Made by a program: the position numbers and the translations under genes
Assembly: GCF_002042885.1 (NCBI RefSeq)
Contig: NZ_MVFY01000005.1
Span: 186,001 to 250,000 of the forward strand
DNA: 64,000 bases
Source: Citrobacter portucalensis
GTDB taxonomy: Bacteria; Pseudomonadota; Gammaproteobacteria; Enterobacterales; Enterobacteriaceae
Reading direction: 5' to 3'
Notes under the pieces: model-generated
Seen by the model: only the letters and a program-made list of their open reading frames with translations
Database searches by the model: none
Told to the model about the DNA's origin: nothing
In this document: one piece after another, positions 29,175-38,255 of the stretch
Layout of the letters: every line of letters begins with the position of its first letter
How positions within the stretch are numbered: position 1 is the stretch's first letter

Positions 29175-31814
29175 TTACTCGTCAGCGTCATCCGCTGCTG
29201 CATCGTCATCGCTTTCCGCTTCAGGTGCGATATCCTCGTCACCTTCAGCTGCGCTTCCGTCGATGGAGTCGAGCTCTTCATCATCAACCGGTTCAGCAAC
29301 GCGTTGCAGACCCACGACGTTTTCGTCTTCCGCAGTACGGATAAGGATAACGCCCTGGGTATTACGCCCTACCACGCTGATTTCCGACACGCGAGTACGT
29401 ACCAGCGTACCTGCGTCGGTGATCATCATGATCTGGTCGGTATCTTCAACCTGCACTGCGCCAACAACGGAACCGTTGCGCTCGGTAACCTTGATGGAGA
29501 TAACGCCCTGGGTCGCACGAGACTTGGTCGGATACTCTTCCGCCGCCGTACGTTTACCGTAACCGTTCTGAGTAACGGTCAGGATCGCACCTTCACCGCG
29601 CGGAACGATCAGCGATACCACGCTATCTTTTTCCGCCAGCTTGATACCGCGTACACCGGTCGCGGTACGACCCATTGCACGGACAGCATCTTCTTTAAAG
29701 CGTACCACTTTACCTGCCGCAGAGAACAACATGACTTCGTCACTGCCGGATGTCAGATCTACACCAATCAGTTCGTCACCTTCGTTCAGGTTAACCGCAA
29801 TAATACCGGCAGAACGCGGACGGCTGAATTCGGTCAGCGCCGTTTTCTTCACGGTACCGCTGGCGGTTGCCATGAAGACGTTCACGCCCTCTTCGTACTC
29901 ACGTACTGGCAGAATTGCGGTAATACGTTCGTTAGCTTCCAGCGGCAACAGGTTGACGATTGGACGTCCACGTGCGCCACGGCTTGCTTCCGGCAACTGA
30001 TAGACCTTCATCCAGTACAAACGACCACGGCTGGAGAAGCAGAGGATCGTATCATGGGTGTTGGCCACCAGCAGGCGGTCAATAAAGTCTTCTTCTTTAA
30101 TGCGTGCTGCTGATTTACCTTTACCGCCACGACGCTGCGCTTCGTAATCGGTTAACGGCTGATATTTCACGTAGCCCTGATGAGACAAGGTTACGACAAC
30201 ATCTTCCTGGCTAATCAGATCTTCGATGTTGATGTCAGCGCTGTTCGCGGTGATTTCAGTACGACGAGCGTCACCGAACTGTTCACGAATCAGCTCCATC
30301 TCTTCACGGATAACTTCCATCAGACGATCGGCGCTGCCCAGAATGTGCAGCAGTTCAGCGATCTGTTCCAGCAGCTCTTTGTATTCGTCGAGCAGTTTTT
30401 CGTGCTCAAGGCCGGTCAGTTTCTGCAAACGCAGATCCAGAATAGCCTGGGCCTGCTGTTCAGTCAGATAGTACTGACCGTCACGCACGCCAAATTCCGG
30501 CTCCAGCCATTCAGGACGCGCGGCGTCATCACCGGCACGTTCCAGCATGGCGGAAACGTTGCCCAGTTCCCACGAACGCGCAACCAGCGCAGCTTTCGCT
30601 TCAGCCGGGGTCGGCGCGCGGCGGATCAGTTCGATGATCGGATCGATGTTCGCCAGCGCAATCGCCAGCGCTTCAAGGATGTGCGCACGGTCGCGGGCTT
30701 TACGCAGTTCAAAGATAGTACGACGGGTTACGACTTCACGGCGGTGACGTACGAACGCGGCAATAATATCTTTCAGGTTCATGATCTTCGGCTGGCCATG
30801 GTGCAATGCAACCATGTTGATACCGAAGGAAACCTGCAGTTGGGTCTGGGAATAGAGGTTGTTCAGAACCACTTCCCCGACCGCATCACGTTTCACTTCA
30901 ATCACGATGCGCATACCGTCTTTGTCAGACTCGTCACGCAGCGCGCTGATGCCTTCAACGCGTTTGTCTTTTACCAGCTCGGCGATTTTCTCAATCAGGC
31001 GCGCTTTGTTTACCTGATACGGAATTTCGTGAACGATGATGGTTTCGCGACCCGTTTTGGCATCCGCTTCGACTTCCGCGCGTGCGCGAATGTACACTTT
31101 GCCACGACCGGTACGGTAGGCTTCTTCGATACCACGACGACCGTTGATGATCGCGGCAGTCGGGAAGTCCGGACCCGGAATATGTTCCATCAGCCCTTCA
31201 ATGCTGATGTCTTCATCGTCAATATATGCCAGACAGCCGTTGATCACTTCGGTCAGGTTGTGCGGCGGAATGTTGGTCGCCATACCTACCGCGATACCGG
31301 ACGAACCGTTCACCAGCAGGTTAGGAATTTTGGTCGGCATGACGTCAGGAATTTGTTCGGTGCCGTCATAGTTGTCGACGAAATCAACCGTTTCTTTTTC
31401 CAGGTCAGCCATCAGCTCATGGGCGATTTTCGACATACGGATTTCCGTATAACGCATCGCCGCTGCGGAGTCGCCATCGACAGAACCAAAGTTACCCTGA
31501 CCATCTACCAGCATGTAGCGCAAGGAGAATGGCTGCGCCATACGAACAATGGTGTCGTAAACGGCGGTATCACCATGAGGGTGGTATTTACCGATTACGT
31601 CACCAACGACACGGGCAGATTTTTTATAGGCTTTATTCCAGTCGTTGCCCAATACGTTCATGGCGTAAAGTACGCGACGGTGAACCGGTTTCAGGCCATC
31701 TCGGACGTCCGGCAGCGCACGGCCAACAATGACCGACATCGCATAATCCAGATAGGAGCTCTTCAGCTCTTCCTCAATGTTGACCGGTGTAATTTCTCTC
31801 GCAAGGTCGCTCAT
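29175..31814 (-). CDS. gyrA: DNA gyrase subunit A
   Basis: Breakage-reunion subunit of DNA gyrase, 879 residues; introduces negative supercoils with GyrB. The active-site tyrosine lies in the R-Y-T-E-I motif (Tyr122). The quinolone-resistance region reads [12 protein letters not shown], so residue 83 is Thr and 87 is Asp. E. coli has Ser83; Thr83 is the known wild-type residue of C. freundii and is not evidence of resistance. The GyrA-box motif [10 protein letters not shown] of the C-terminal domain is present. The acidic C-terminal tail is slightly longer and more divergent than in E. coli (875 residues). Confidence 0.98.
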   Translation of the reverse strand: MSDLAREITPVNIEEELKSSYLDYAMSVIVGRALPDVRDGLKPVHRRVLYAMNVLGNDWNKAYKKSARVVGDVIGKYHPHGDTAVYDTIVRMAQPFSLRYMLVDGQGNFGSVDGDSAAAMRYTEIRMSKIAHELMADLEKETVDFVDNYDGTEQIPDVMPTKIPNLLVNGSSGIAVGMATNIPPHNLTEVINGCLAYIDDEDISIEGLMEHIPGPDFPTAAIINGRRGIEEAYRTGRGKVYIRARAEVEADAKTGRETIIVHEIPYQVNKARLIEKIAELVKDKRVEGISALRDESDKDGMRIVIEVKRDAVGEVVLNNLYSQTQLQVSFGINMVALHHGQPKIMNLKDIIAAFVRHRREVVTRRTIFELRKARDRAHILEALAIALANIDPIIELIRRAPTPAEAKAALVARSWELGNVSAMLERAGDDAARPEWLEPEFGVRDGQYYLTEQQAQAILDLRLQKLTGLEHEKLLDEYKELLEQIAELLHILGSADRLMEVIREEMELIREQFGDARRTEITANSADINIEDLISQEDVVVTLSHQGYVKYQPLTDYEAQRRGGKGKSAARIKEEDFIDRLLVANTHDTILCFSSRGRLYWMKVYQLPEASRGARGRPIVNLLPLEANERITAILPVREYEEGVNVFMATASGTVKKTALTEFSRPRSAGIIAVNLNEGDELIGVDLTSGSDEVMLFSAAGKVVRFKEDAVRAMGRTATGVRGIKLAEKDSVVSLIVPRGEGAILTVTQNGYGKRTAAEEYPTKSRATQGVISIKVTERNGSVVGAVQVEDTDQIMMITDAGTLVRTRVSEISVVGRNTQGVILIRTAEDENVVGLQRVAEPVDDEELDSIDGSAAEGDEDIAPEAESDDDAAADDADE

Positions 31815-31858
31815 CTAACCGCTATCCCTCTACTGTATCCCGGATTCAAAGGTCGCAA

Positions 31859-31887
31859 ATTATAACACATCCGTGCAGATTCAGGTA
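31859..31887 (-). promoter_or_regulatory. gyrA promoter
   Basis: On the minus strand a perfect -10 TATAAT (31859-31864) lies 17 bp from TACCTG (31882-31887), a weak -35. The E. coli gyrA promoter has nearly the same sequence and is relaxation-stimulated through its -10 region. The distance to the ATG is 44 bp. Confidence 0.7.
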
Positions 31888-31972
31888 AATGGATTCCCCC
31901 TGACAGAGGCTTTATTCATCCCGTCAGGCTGATATACTCATTTGCATCGCAAATTTAGGAGTAGAAGCCCCA

Positions 31973-32701
31973 ATGAATGCCGAAAAACCTCCGGTAGCTC
32001 ACAACGTTGACCATGAAGAAATTGCCAAGTTTGAAGCAGTCGCGTCACGCTGGTGGGATCTTGAGGGTGAATTTAAGCCGCTGCACCGCATTAACCCATT
32101 GCGTCTGGGCTATATTACTGAGCGCTCAGGCGGCCTGTTTGGTAAAAAGGTACTCGACGTCGGATGCGGCGGCGGTATTCTGGCGGAGAGTATGGCGCGC
32201 GAAGGTGCCACCGTCACCGGACTGGACATGGGTTTTGAACCGCTGCAGGTAGCAAAACTGCATGCACTGGAAAGCGGTATCCAGGTAGAGTACGTACAAG
32301 AAACCGTCGAAGAGCATGCGGAAAAGCATGCACATCAGTATGACGTTGTCACCTGCATGGAAATGCTGGAGCACGTGCCAGACCCACAGTCAGTGGTCAG
32401 AGCTTGCGCCAGGTTGGTCAAACCGGGTGGTGAAGTATTTTTCTCCACGCTTAACCGCAACGGCAAATCCTGGCTGATGGCGGTGGTCGGAGCGGAATAT
32501 ATTCTGCGCATGGTGCCGAAAGGCACGCACGATGTGAAAAAGTTTATTAAGCCTGCTGAATTATTAGATTGGGTTGACCAGACCGTACTGAAAGAGCGCC
32601 ATATGACCGGCCTGCATTACAACCCCATCACCAACACCTTCAAACTTGGCCCGGGCGTTGATGTGAACTATATGGTACATACCACCGCCAAGGTTGATTA
32701 A
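31973..32701 (+). CDS. ubiG: Ubiquinone biosynthesis O-methyltransferase UbiG
   Basis: SAM-dependent methyltransferase, 242 residues, that does both O-methylation steps of ubiquinone synthesis, including the last step. The SAM-binding motif is [13 protein letters not shown] (about residues 60-72), with further class I methyltransferase motifs [12 protein letters not shown] and [13 protein letters not shown]. It has TTTAGGAG ahead of the start and a -10 like TATACT at 31933-31938. It is divergent from gyrA. Its product complements the menaquinone genes at the right end of the window. Confidence 0.97.
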   Translation: MNAEKPPVAHNVDHEEIAKFEAVASRWWDLEGEFKPLHRINPLRLGYITERSGGLFGKKVLDVGCGGGILAESMAREGATVTGLDMGFEPLQVAKLHALESGIQVEYVQETVEEHAEKHAHQYDVVTCMEMLEHVPDPQSVVRACARLVKPGGEVFFSTLNRNGKSWLMAVVGAEYILRMVPKGTHDVKKFIKPAELLDWVDQTVLKERHMTGLHYNPITNTFKLGPGVDVNYMVHTTAKVD

Positions 32702-32709
32702 CCGCTCCT

Positions 32710-32793
32710 GTAGGCCGGATAAAGCGTGCAACGCCGCCATCCGGCATGCTTACTGGAACCATGCCTGATGACGTTTCGCTTATCAGGCCTACA
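32710..32793. repeat. BIME after ubiG
   Basis: TGTAGGCCGGATAAAGCG...GCCATCCGGCATG (32710-32748) and an inverted unit ATGCCTGATGACG...TATCAGGCCTACA (32761-32793) form a REP pair. A shorter fragment, GCCAGGCCTTATAAGACGC at about 32891-32909, may be a third, decayed unit. Confidence 0.88.
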
Positions 32794-33120
32794 AATCCTG
32801 TGCCAGATCATAAGAACTTTCCTTGCCTTAGATGAAGAAATCAGCACTCGATCAAATTTTCTATTTTTTTTCTCAATTATTGACATCCCCGCCAGGCCTT
32901 ATAAGACGCGCACTTAGCGATTATCACCCTTTTGCAACCTCAATTTAACCTCAAAATCAACTCTTGTGCTGAAAAGAATCCCTACTAGAATACTCACCAT
33001 ATAGCGTCTATTTTATCAAACAACCCCTACATATAGTATTTATCCACAGACTTAGTCACAACATGACTCTGTGGATAATATGGGGGATATTTTTTCTTTC
33101 ACGGACAGGTAAAAAACCAC
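32794..33120 (+). promoter_or_regulatory. nrdAB control region
   Basis: No gene is seen in this stretch. TTGTGC (32964-32969) and TAGAAT (32986-32991) at a 16-bp spacing form a possible promoter. CTACATATAGTAT near 33028-33040 resembles an NrdR box, though imperfectly. Two DnaA boxes follow and are listed separately. In E. coli this promoter responds to DnaA, Fis and NrdR, which couples ribonucleotide reductase to replication; the promoter position here is my inference. Confidence 0.45.
33040..33078. promoter_or_regulatory. Two inverted consensus DnaA boxes upstream of nrdA
   Basis: TTATCCACA at 33040-33048 and its reverse complement TGTGGATAA at 33070-33078 are perfect DnaA 9-mers. They form an 11-bp inverted repeat with a 17-nt centre (TTATCCACAGA and TCTGTGGATAA). 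They end 42 nt before the nrdA ATG. DnaA control of nrdAB is established in E. coli. Confidence 0.85.
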
Positions 33121-35406
33121 ATGAATCAGAGTCTGCTGGTGACAAAGCGTGATGGTAGTACAGAGCGCATCAATCTCGACAAAATCCACCGAGTTCTGGA
33201 TTGGGCGGCAGAAGGACTGAATAACGTATCGATTTCTCAGGTCGAGCTGCGCTCCCACATTCAGTTTTATGACGGAATCAAGACCTCCGACATCCATGAA
33301 ACAATCATCAAAGCAGCCGCCGACCTGATCTCCCGCGAAGCGCCGGATTATCAGTATCTGGCTGCCCGTCTGGCGATTTTCCACCTGCGTAAAAAAGCCT
33401 ACGGTGAGTTTGAACCGCCAAAGCTGTTCGACCATGTCGTGAAAATGGTTGAAATGGGCAAATACGACAATCATCTGCTGGAAGACTACACGGAAGAAGA
33501 GTTCAAGCAGATGGACTCGTTCATCGTACACGACCGTGATATGACCTTCTCCTACGCAGCGGTGAAGCAGTTGGAAGGTAAATATTTGGTGCAAAACCGT
33601 GTTACCGGTGAGATCTATGAAAGCGCACAGTTCCTCTACATTCTGGTAGCGGCTTGCCTGTTCTCTAACTATCCGCGTGAAACACGTCTGCAATATGTAA
33701 AACGTTTCTACGACGCCGTTTCTACGTTCAAAATCTCGCTGCCGACGCCAATTATGTCCGGCGTGCGTACCCCAACGCGTCAGTTCAGCTCCTGCGTACT
33801 AATCGAGTGCGGCGACAGCCTGGACTCCATCAACGCAACCTCCAGCGCAATTGTGAAATACGTTTCTCAGCGTGCCGGTATCGGCATTAACGCTGGTCGC
33901 ATCCGTGCGCTGGGTAGCCCGATTCGCGGCGGTGAAGCGTTCCACACCGGCTGTATTCCGTTCTATAAGCATTTCCAGACTGCGGTGAAATCCTGCTCTC
34001 AGGGTGGCGTACGCGGTGGTGCAGCCACGCTGTTCTACCCAATGTGGCACCTGGAAGTTGAAAGCCTGCTGGTCCTGAAAAACAACCGTGGCGTCGAAGG
34101 CAACCGCGTTCGTCACATGGACTACGGCGTACAGATCAACAAGCTGATGTACACCCGTCTGCTGAAAGGCGGTGACATCACCCTGTTTAGCCCGTCCGAC
34201 GTCCCGGGTCTGTATGACGCGTTCTTCGCCGATCAGGATGAGTTCGAGCGTCTGTACACCCAATATGAAAACGACGACAGCATCCGCAAACAGCGCATGA
34301 AAGCGGTTGAGCTGTTCTCACTGATGATGCAGGAACGTGCCTCGACCGGTCGTATCTACATTCAGAACGTTGACCACTGCAACACCCATAGCCCGTTTGA
34401 TCCGGTTATCGCGCCGGTACGCCAGTCCAACCTGTGCCTGGAAATCGCCCTGCCAACCAAACCGCTGACCGACGTTAACGATGAAAACGGCGAAATTGCA
34501 CTGTGTACGCTGTCCGCATTTAACCTGGGCGCTATCGAAAGTCTGGACGAACTGGAAGAGCTGGCTGTACTGGCGGTACGTGCGCTGGATGCGCTGCTCG
34601 ATTACCAGGATTATCCGATTCCGGCCGCCAAACGCGGTGCGATGGGTCGTCGTACGCTGGGTATTGGCGTGATCAACTACGCTTACTGGCTGGCGAAAAA
34701 CGGTAAACGCTACTCTGACGGCAGCGCCAATAACCTGACTCACAAAACCTTTGAAGCGATTCAATATTACCTGCTGAAGGCTTCTAACGAGCTGGCAAAA
34801 GAGCAAGGCGCATGCCCATGGTTTAACGAAACCACCTATGCGAAAGGTATTCTGCCGATTGATACCTATAAAAAAGATCTTGATGCTATCGCTAACGAAC
34901 CGCTGCATATGGACTGGGAACAGCTGCGTGAATCTATCAAGACTCACGGCCTGCGTAACTCCACGCTGTCAGCCCTGATGCCGTCCGAGACCTCTTCGCA
35001 GATCTCCAACGCCACCAACGGTATTGAACCGCCACGCGGTTACGTGAGCATCAAAGCATCGAAAGATGGGATTCTGCGTCAGGTCGTGCCGGACTACGAA
35101 CACCTGCACGACGCATACGAACTGCTGTGGGAAATGCCAAACAACGACGGCTATCTGCAGCTGGTAGGCATCATGCAGAAATTTATCGATCAGTCGATTT
35201 CCGCCAACACCAACTACGATCCGTCGCGCTTCCCGTCCGGAAAAGTACCGATGCAGCAGTTGCTGAAAGACCTGCTCACCGCCTACAAATTTGGTGTCAA
35301 AACGCTGTATTATCAGAACACCCGTGACGGTGCGGAAGACTCTCAGGACGATCTGGTACCGTCCATTCAGGACGATGGCTGCGAAAGCGGCGCATGTAAG
35401 ATTTAA
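33121..35406 (+). CDS. nrdA: Ribonucleoside-diphosphate reductase alpha subunit NrdA
   Basis: Large subunit of the aerobic class Ia ribonucleotide reductase, 761 residues, which makes all four dNDPs. The N-terminal ATP-cone (residues 5-95) senses dATP/ATP. Redox cysteines are visible: the C-terminal pair Cys754 and Cys759 in GCESGACKI, and the catalytic cysteine in SNLCLEIALP. Length and sequence are nearly those of E. coli. It is followed by nrdB after a 110-bp gap that contains a BIME. Confidence 0.98.
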   Translation: MNQSLLVTKRDGSTERINLDKIHRVLDWAAEGLNNVSISQVELRSHIQFYDGIKTSDIHETIIKAAADLISREAPDYQYLAARLAIFHLRKKAYGEFEPPKLFDHVVKMVEMGKYDNHLLEDYTEEEFKQMDSFIVHDRDMTFSYAAVKQLEGKYLVQNRVTGEIYESAQFLYILVAACLFSNYPRETRLQYVKRFYDAVSTFKISLPTPIMSGVRTPTRQFSSCVLIECGDSLDSINATSSAIVKYVSQRAGIGINAGRIRALGSPIRGGEAFHTGCIPFYKHFQTAVKSCSQGGVRGGAATLFYPMWHLEVESLLVLKNNRGVEGNRVRHMDYGVQINKLMYTRLLKGGDITLFSPSDVPGLYDAFFADQDEFERLYTQYENDDSIRKQRMKAVELFSLMMQERASTGRIYIQNVDHCNTHSPFDPVIAPVRQSNLCLEIALPTKPLTDVNDENGEIALCTLSAFNLGAIESLDELEELAVLAVRALDALLDYQDYPIPAAKRGAMGRRTLGIGVINYAYWLAKNGKRYSDGSANNLTHKTFEAIQYYLLKASNELAKEQGACPWFNETTYAKGILPIDTYKKDLDAIANEPLHMDWEQLRESIKTHGLRNSTLSALMPSETSSQISNATNGIEPPRGYVSIKASKDGILRQVVPDYEHLHDAYELLWEMPNNDGYLQLVGIMQKFIDQSISANTNYDPSRFPSGKVPMQQLLKDLLTAYKFGVKTLYYQNTRDGAEDSQDDLVPSIQDDGCESGACKI

Positions 35407-35411
35407 TCTTT

Positions 35412-35490
35412 TGCCGGGTGGCGTAACGCTTACCCGGCCTACAAATTAATTCGCGGTATTGTAGGCCGGATAAGCAAAGCGCATCCGGCA
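35412..35490. repeat. BIME inside the nrdA-nrdB operon
   Basis: TGCCGGGTGGCGTAACGC...TACCCGGCCTACA (35412-35443) and an inverted unit TGTAGGCCGGATAAG...GCATCCGGCA (35460-35490) lie between nrdA and nrdB. REP units between genes of one transcript can stabilise the upstream message and alter the subunit ratio. Confidence 0.9.
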
Positions 35491-35516
35491 GTACATTCCA
35501 GACAGGATTCACATCA

Positions 35517-36647
35517 ATGGCATACACCACTTTTTCACAGACGAAAAATGATCAGCTTCTGGAACCGATGTTCTTCGGCCAGCCGGTGAACGTCGCCCGC
35601 TACGATCAGCAAAAATATGACATCTTTGAAAAACTGATCGAAAAGCAGCTCTCTTTCTTCTGGCGTCCGGAAGAAGTCGATGTTTCTCGCGATCGTATCG
35701 ACTTCCAGGCATTGCCGGAACATGAAAAACATATCTTCATCAGCAACCTGAAGTATCAGACGCTGCTGGACTCCATTCAGGGACGTAGTCCTAACGTCGC
35801 GCTGCTGCCGTTAATCTCGATCCCTGAACTGGAAACCTGGGTGGAAACGTGGGCGTTTTCTGAAACGATCCACTCCCGCTCTTACACCCACATCATCCGT
35901 AATATTGTTAACGATCCGGCGGTGGTGTTTGACGATATCGTCACCAACGAGCAAATCCAGAAACGCGCAGAAGGCATCTCCAGCTACTACGACGAATTGA
36001 TCGAGATGACCAGCTACTGGCATTTGCTCGGTGAAGGTACGCATACCGTTAATGGTAAAACGGTTGTCGTAAACCTGCGTGAGCTGAAGAAGAAGCTGTA
36101 TCTGTGCCTGATGAGCGTGAACGCGCTGGAAGCGATCCGCTTTTATGTCAGCTTCGCCTGCTCTTTCGCCTTCGCCGAACGTGAACTGATGGAAGGCAAC
36201 GCGAAAATTATTCGTCTGATCGCCCGCGACGAAGCCCTGCACCTGACCGGTACTCAGCATATGCTGAACCTGCTGCGCAGCGGCGTGGACGATCCGGAGA
36301 TGGCGGAAATTGCCGAAGAGTGCAAACAAGAGTGCTACGACCTGTTCGTACAGGCCGCGCTGCAGGAAAAAGAGTGGGCGGACTATCTGTTCCGTGATGG
36401 CTCAATGATTGGCCTGAACAAAGACATTCTGTGCCAGTACGTTGAGTACATCACCAACATCCGTATGCAGGCTGTTGGACTCGATCTGCCATTCCAGACA
36501 CGTTCTAACCCGATCCCTTGGATCAATACCTGGCTGGTGTCTGACAACGTCCAGGTTGCGCCGCAGGAAGTGGAAGTCAGCTCTTATCTGGTCGGCCAGA
36601 TCGATGCCGAAGTCGATACTGACGATCTGAGTAACTTCCAGCTCTGA
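35517..36647 (+). CDS. nrdB: Ribonucleoside-diphosphate reductase beta subunit NrdB
   Basis: Small subunit of class Ia reductase, 376 residues, housing the diiron centre and tyrosyl radical. The radical tyrosine is in IHSRSYTHI (Tyr123 counting Met, Tyr122 in E. coli numbering). Asp85 in LLDSIQG, the ligand helix with ARDEALH and the remaining iron ligands are present. Its stop TGATG overlaps the start of yfaE by one base, coupling it to the ferredoxin that maintains its cofactor. Confidence 0.98.
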   Translation: MAYTTFSQTKNDQLLEPMFFGQPVNVARYDQQKYDIFEKLIEKQLSFFWRPEEVDVSRDRIDFQALPEHEKHIFISNLKYQTLLDSIQGRSPNVALLPLISIPELETWVETWAFSETIHSRSYTHIIRNIVNDPAVVFDDIVTNEQIQKRAEGISSYYDELIEMTSYWHLLGEGTHTVNGKTVVVNLRELKKKLYLCLMSVNALEAIRFYVSFACSFAFAERELMEGNAKIIRLIARDEALHLTGTQHMLNLLRSGVDDPEMAEIAEECKQECYDLFVQAALQEKEWADYLFRDGSMIGLNKDILCQYVEYITNIRMQAVGLDLPFQTRSNPIPWINTWLVSDNVQVAPQEVEVSSYLVGQIDAEVDTDDLSNFQL

Positions 36648-36901
36648 TGGGCCGCGTGACTCTGCGCATCTCTGGCACGCAGTTGCTGTGCCAGGATGAA
36701 CACCCTTCCCTGCTTGCCGCGCTCGAGTCGCACGATGTTGAAGTCGAATATCAGTGTCGTGAAGGCTACTGCGGCTCCTGCCGTACCCGCCTGGTGGCGG
36801 GACAGGTTGACTGGATTGCAGAACCGCTGGCCTTCATTCAGCCCGGTGAAATATTGCCGTGCTGTTGCCGGGCAAAAGGCGATATTGAAATAGAGTTATA
36901 G
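36647..36901 (+). CDS. yfaE: 2Fe-2S ferredoxin YfaE
   Basis: Plant-type [2Fe-2S] ferredoxin, 84 residues, which supplies electrons for assembling and repairing the diferric-tyrosyl radical of NrdB. The cysteine pattern CREGYCGSC (residues about 38-46) plus a distal cysteine in ILPCCC fits the family. It overlaps nrdB by 1 nt, and its stop lies 3 bp from the end of the convergent MFS gene. Confidence 0.95.
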   Translation: MGRVTLRISGTQLLCQDEHPSLLAALESHDVEVEYQCREGYCGSCRTRLVAGQVDWIAEPLAFIQPGEILPCCCRAKGDIEIEL

Positions 36902-36904
36902 TGT

Positions 36905-38095
36905 TTAGTGAACTTCATGCGCGGAGACCAGTACCACGTCTCCGCGTTTTTTCATCTGCATGATATACAGCGCCCCGGCCAGTACCACCAGCAGCGCACC
37001 CACCAGATAAATCGCCCGATATCCCACGCCCTCGACCATCATCCCCATGATAAACGCGCCGATTGCCATTCCCGCATCCATCGCATTGAAAAACAGCGAA
37101 TTGGCGATACCAATTTTATGGGGTTCCACCGAACTAATAATTTGTGTCTGAAATACGGGTGTGACCGAACCATAACCGATGCCAATCAATCCACCGGAAA
37201 TAATCATCATAATGCTGCCGTTAGTATAGCCAAGCGCCACCAGCCCGACGGTGAAGGCCAACAAACACGGATAGACCACGTATTTCGGCCCTTTTTTATC
37301 ACAAATATTGCCGGTAAAGGTTCGACAGATCATCAGGCAAATGGCGTAGCACAGCAGGAAATTACTGGCGGCGGCCATTAGATCGAGCTCGCGCGCATAC
37401 AGTGCGAGAAAAGCGGAAACGCCCGCGTACGAAAAGGTCATGAAAAACGTCACCATCGCGAAAGGCAGTGCGGCGCGATCAAACATTGCAGCAAATCCCA
37501 GCTTCGGTTTTGAGCCGTCAGCATGACGGATAACCGGCGGTACGGCGACAATCAATGACAGGATAATACCCAGTACGGCAACCGCGCTACACAGCCAGAA
37601 TGCAGTGGTAAAAGCTTCCCAGCGTGCCATGTTCAGCCCTACCCACGGCCCCACAACCATTGCCAGTCCCATGGCTAACGAGAAAAAACTGATGCCCTCC
37701 CCACGTCGGGAGGCCGGTATCAACCGCGCGGAAATCGTTCCTTTTACCGTGGTAATAACGCCAAACGTTACACCATGAAGCACCCGAATCAACAGCAGTG
37801 ATTCAATTGAGTGGCAAAAAGGATACAGCGCAGTGACCACCAAAAAGGCCAGAGAAGAGAGCACCAGAATTGTTTTATTCGAATATTTTCCTACCCATTG
37901 TCCCGCAAACGGGCGCACAACAATGGCGGCCCCCAAAAAGAAGGTGACTAATAATCCGGCCTTATCTGGAGTGGCATGCAGGCGATCCGAAATATAGATC
38001 GGTAACAGCGTGAGCAGGACATAAAAAACAAAAAATATAATAAAGCTGATTATCGTTATTGCCCAAAAATCTTTCGTCCACAGTTTTTCTTTCAT
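36905..38095 (-). CDS. MFS transporter, substrate unknown
   Basis: Major facilitator protein of 396 residues with 12 predicted membrane segments. The cytoplasmic loop motif after helix 2 appears as GQWVGKYSNK, and helix 5 contains AMGLAMVVGPWVGL, typical of drug:H+ or sugar-efflux type carriers. The frame is open to 38191, but MKEKLWTKDFW at 38095 has GGACAGG about 10 nt upstream, so I start there. The substrate cannot be inferred. It is divergent from a LysR gene, which probably controls it. E. coli K-12 has inaA at this place. Confidence 0.85.
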   Translation of the reverse strand: MKEKLWTKDFWAITIISFIIFFVFYVLLTLLPIYISDRLHATPDKAGLLVTFFLGAAIVVRPFAGQWVGKYSNKTILVLSSLAFLVVTALYPFCHSIESLLLIRVLHGVTFGVITTVKGTISARLIPASRRGEGISFFSLAMGLAMVVGPWVGLNMARWEAFTTAFWLCSAVAVLGIILSLIVAVPPVIRHADGSKPKLGFAAMFDRAALPFAMVTFFMTFSYAGVSAFLALYARELDLMAAASNFLLCYAICLMICRTFTGNICDKKGPKYVVYPCLLAFTVGLVALGYTNGSIMMIISGGLIGIGYGSVTPVFQTQIISSVEPHKIGIANSLFFNAMDAGMAIGAFIMGMMVEGVGYRAIYLVGALLVVLAGALYIMQMKKRGDVVLVSAHEVH

Positions 38096-38255
38096 ATTCG
38101 ACAACCTGTCCAGACGGCGCACGCAGGCAACGCTCAGCTCAACTGAACTACGGACAGGTGCGTCGAAGTGTGATTTTACGGTAGACCGCAAGTATAAACA
38201 GGTTCATTATATTAGAGAAATTAATCGTTTTAATATTGTTGATTAGAGGGAGCTA
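38096..38255. promoter_or_regulatory. Divergent control region of the MFS and LysR genes
   Basis: The 160 bp between the two starts must carry both promoters. TTAATC (38221-38226) and GATTAG (38241-38246) form an interrupted 5-bp dyad (TAATC-N14-GATTA) just ahead of the LysR gene, consistent with a LysR-type operator at which the protein represses itself. The flanking sequence is very AT-rich. Confidence 0.35.

Noticed and set aside
29304-30113. 269-codon frame on the plus strand, also opposite gyrA
   Set aside because: Same reason: antisense shadow without domains or its own ribosome binding site.
31563-31580. GyrA Thr83 as a quinolone-resistance change
   Set aside because: Thr83 is the described wild-type residue in C. 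freundii; the known resistance change there is Thr83 to Ile. Asp87 is unchanged.
30180-31865. 561-codon open frame on the plus strand opposite gyrA
   Set aside because: It is an exact antisense shadow of gyrA. The translation is low-complexity in Phe, Gln, Arg and Asn with no recognisable domain, and gyrA on the other strand is unmistakable. Highly expressed genes with strong codon bias often leave such open frames.
32726-32917. 63-codon frame after ubiG, with a 62-codon frame opposite
   Set aside because: Both are made largely of REP sequence and end in low-complexity T-rich DNA.
37000-38191. Annotating the MFS gene from the upstream ATG at 38191
   Set aside because: The extra 32 residues are charged and unlike an MFS N-terminus, and they would extend into the shared LysR control region; the start at 38095 has a ribosome binding site.
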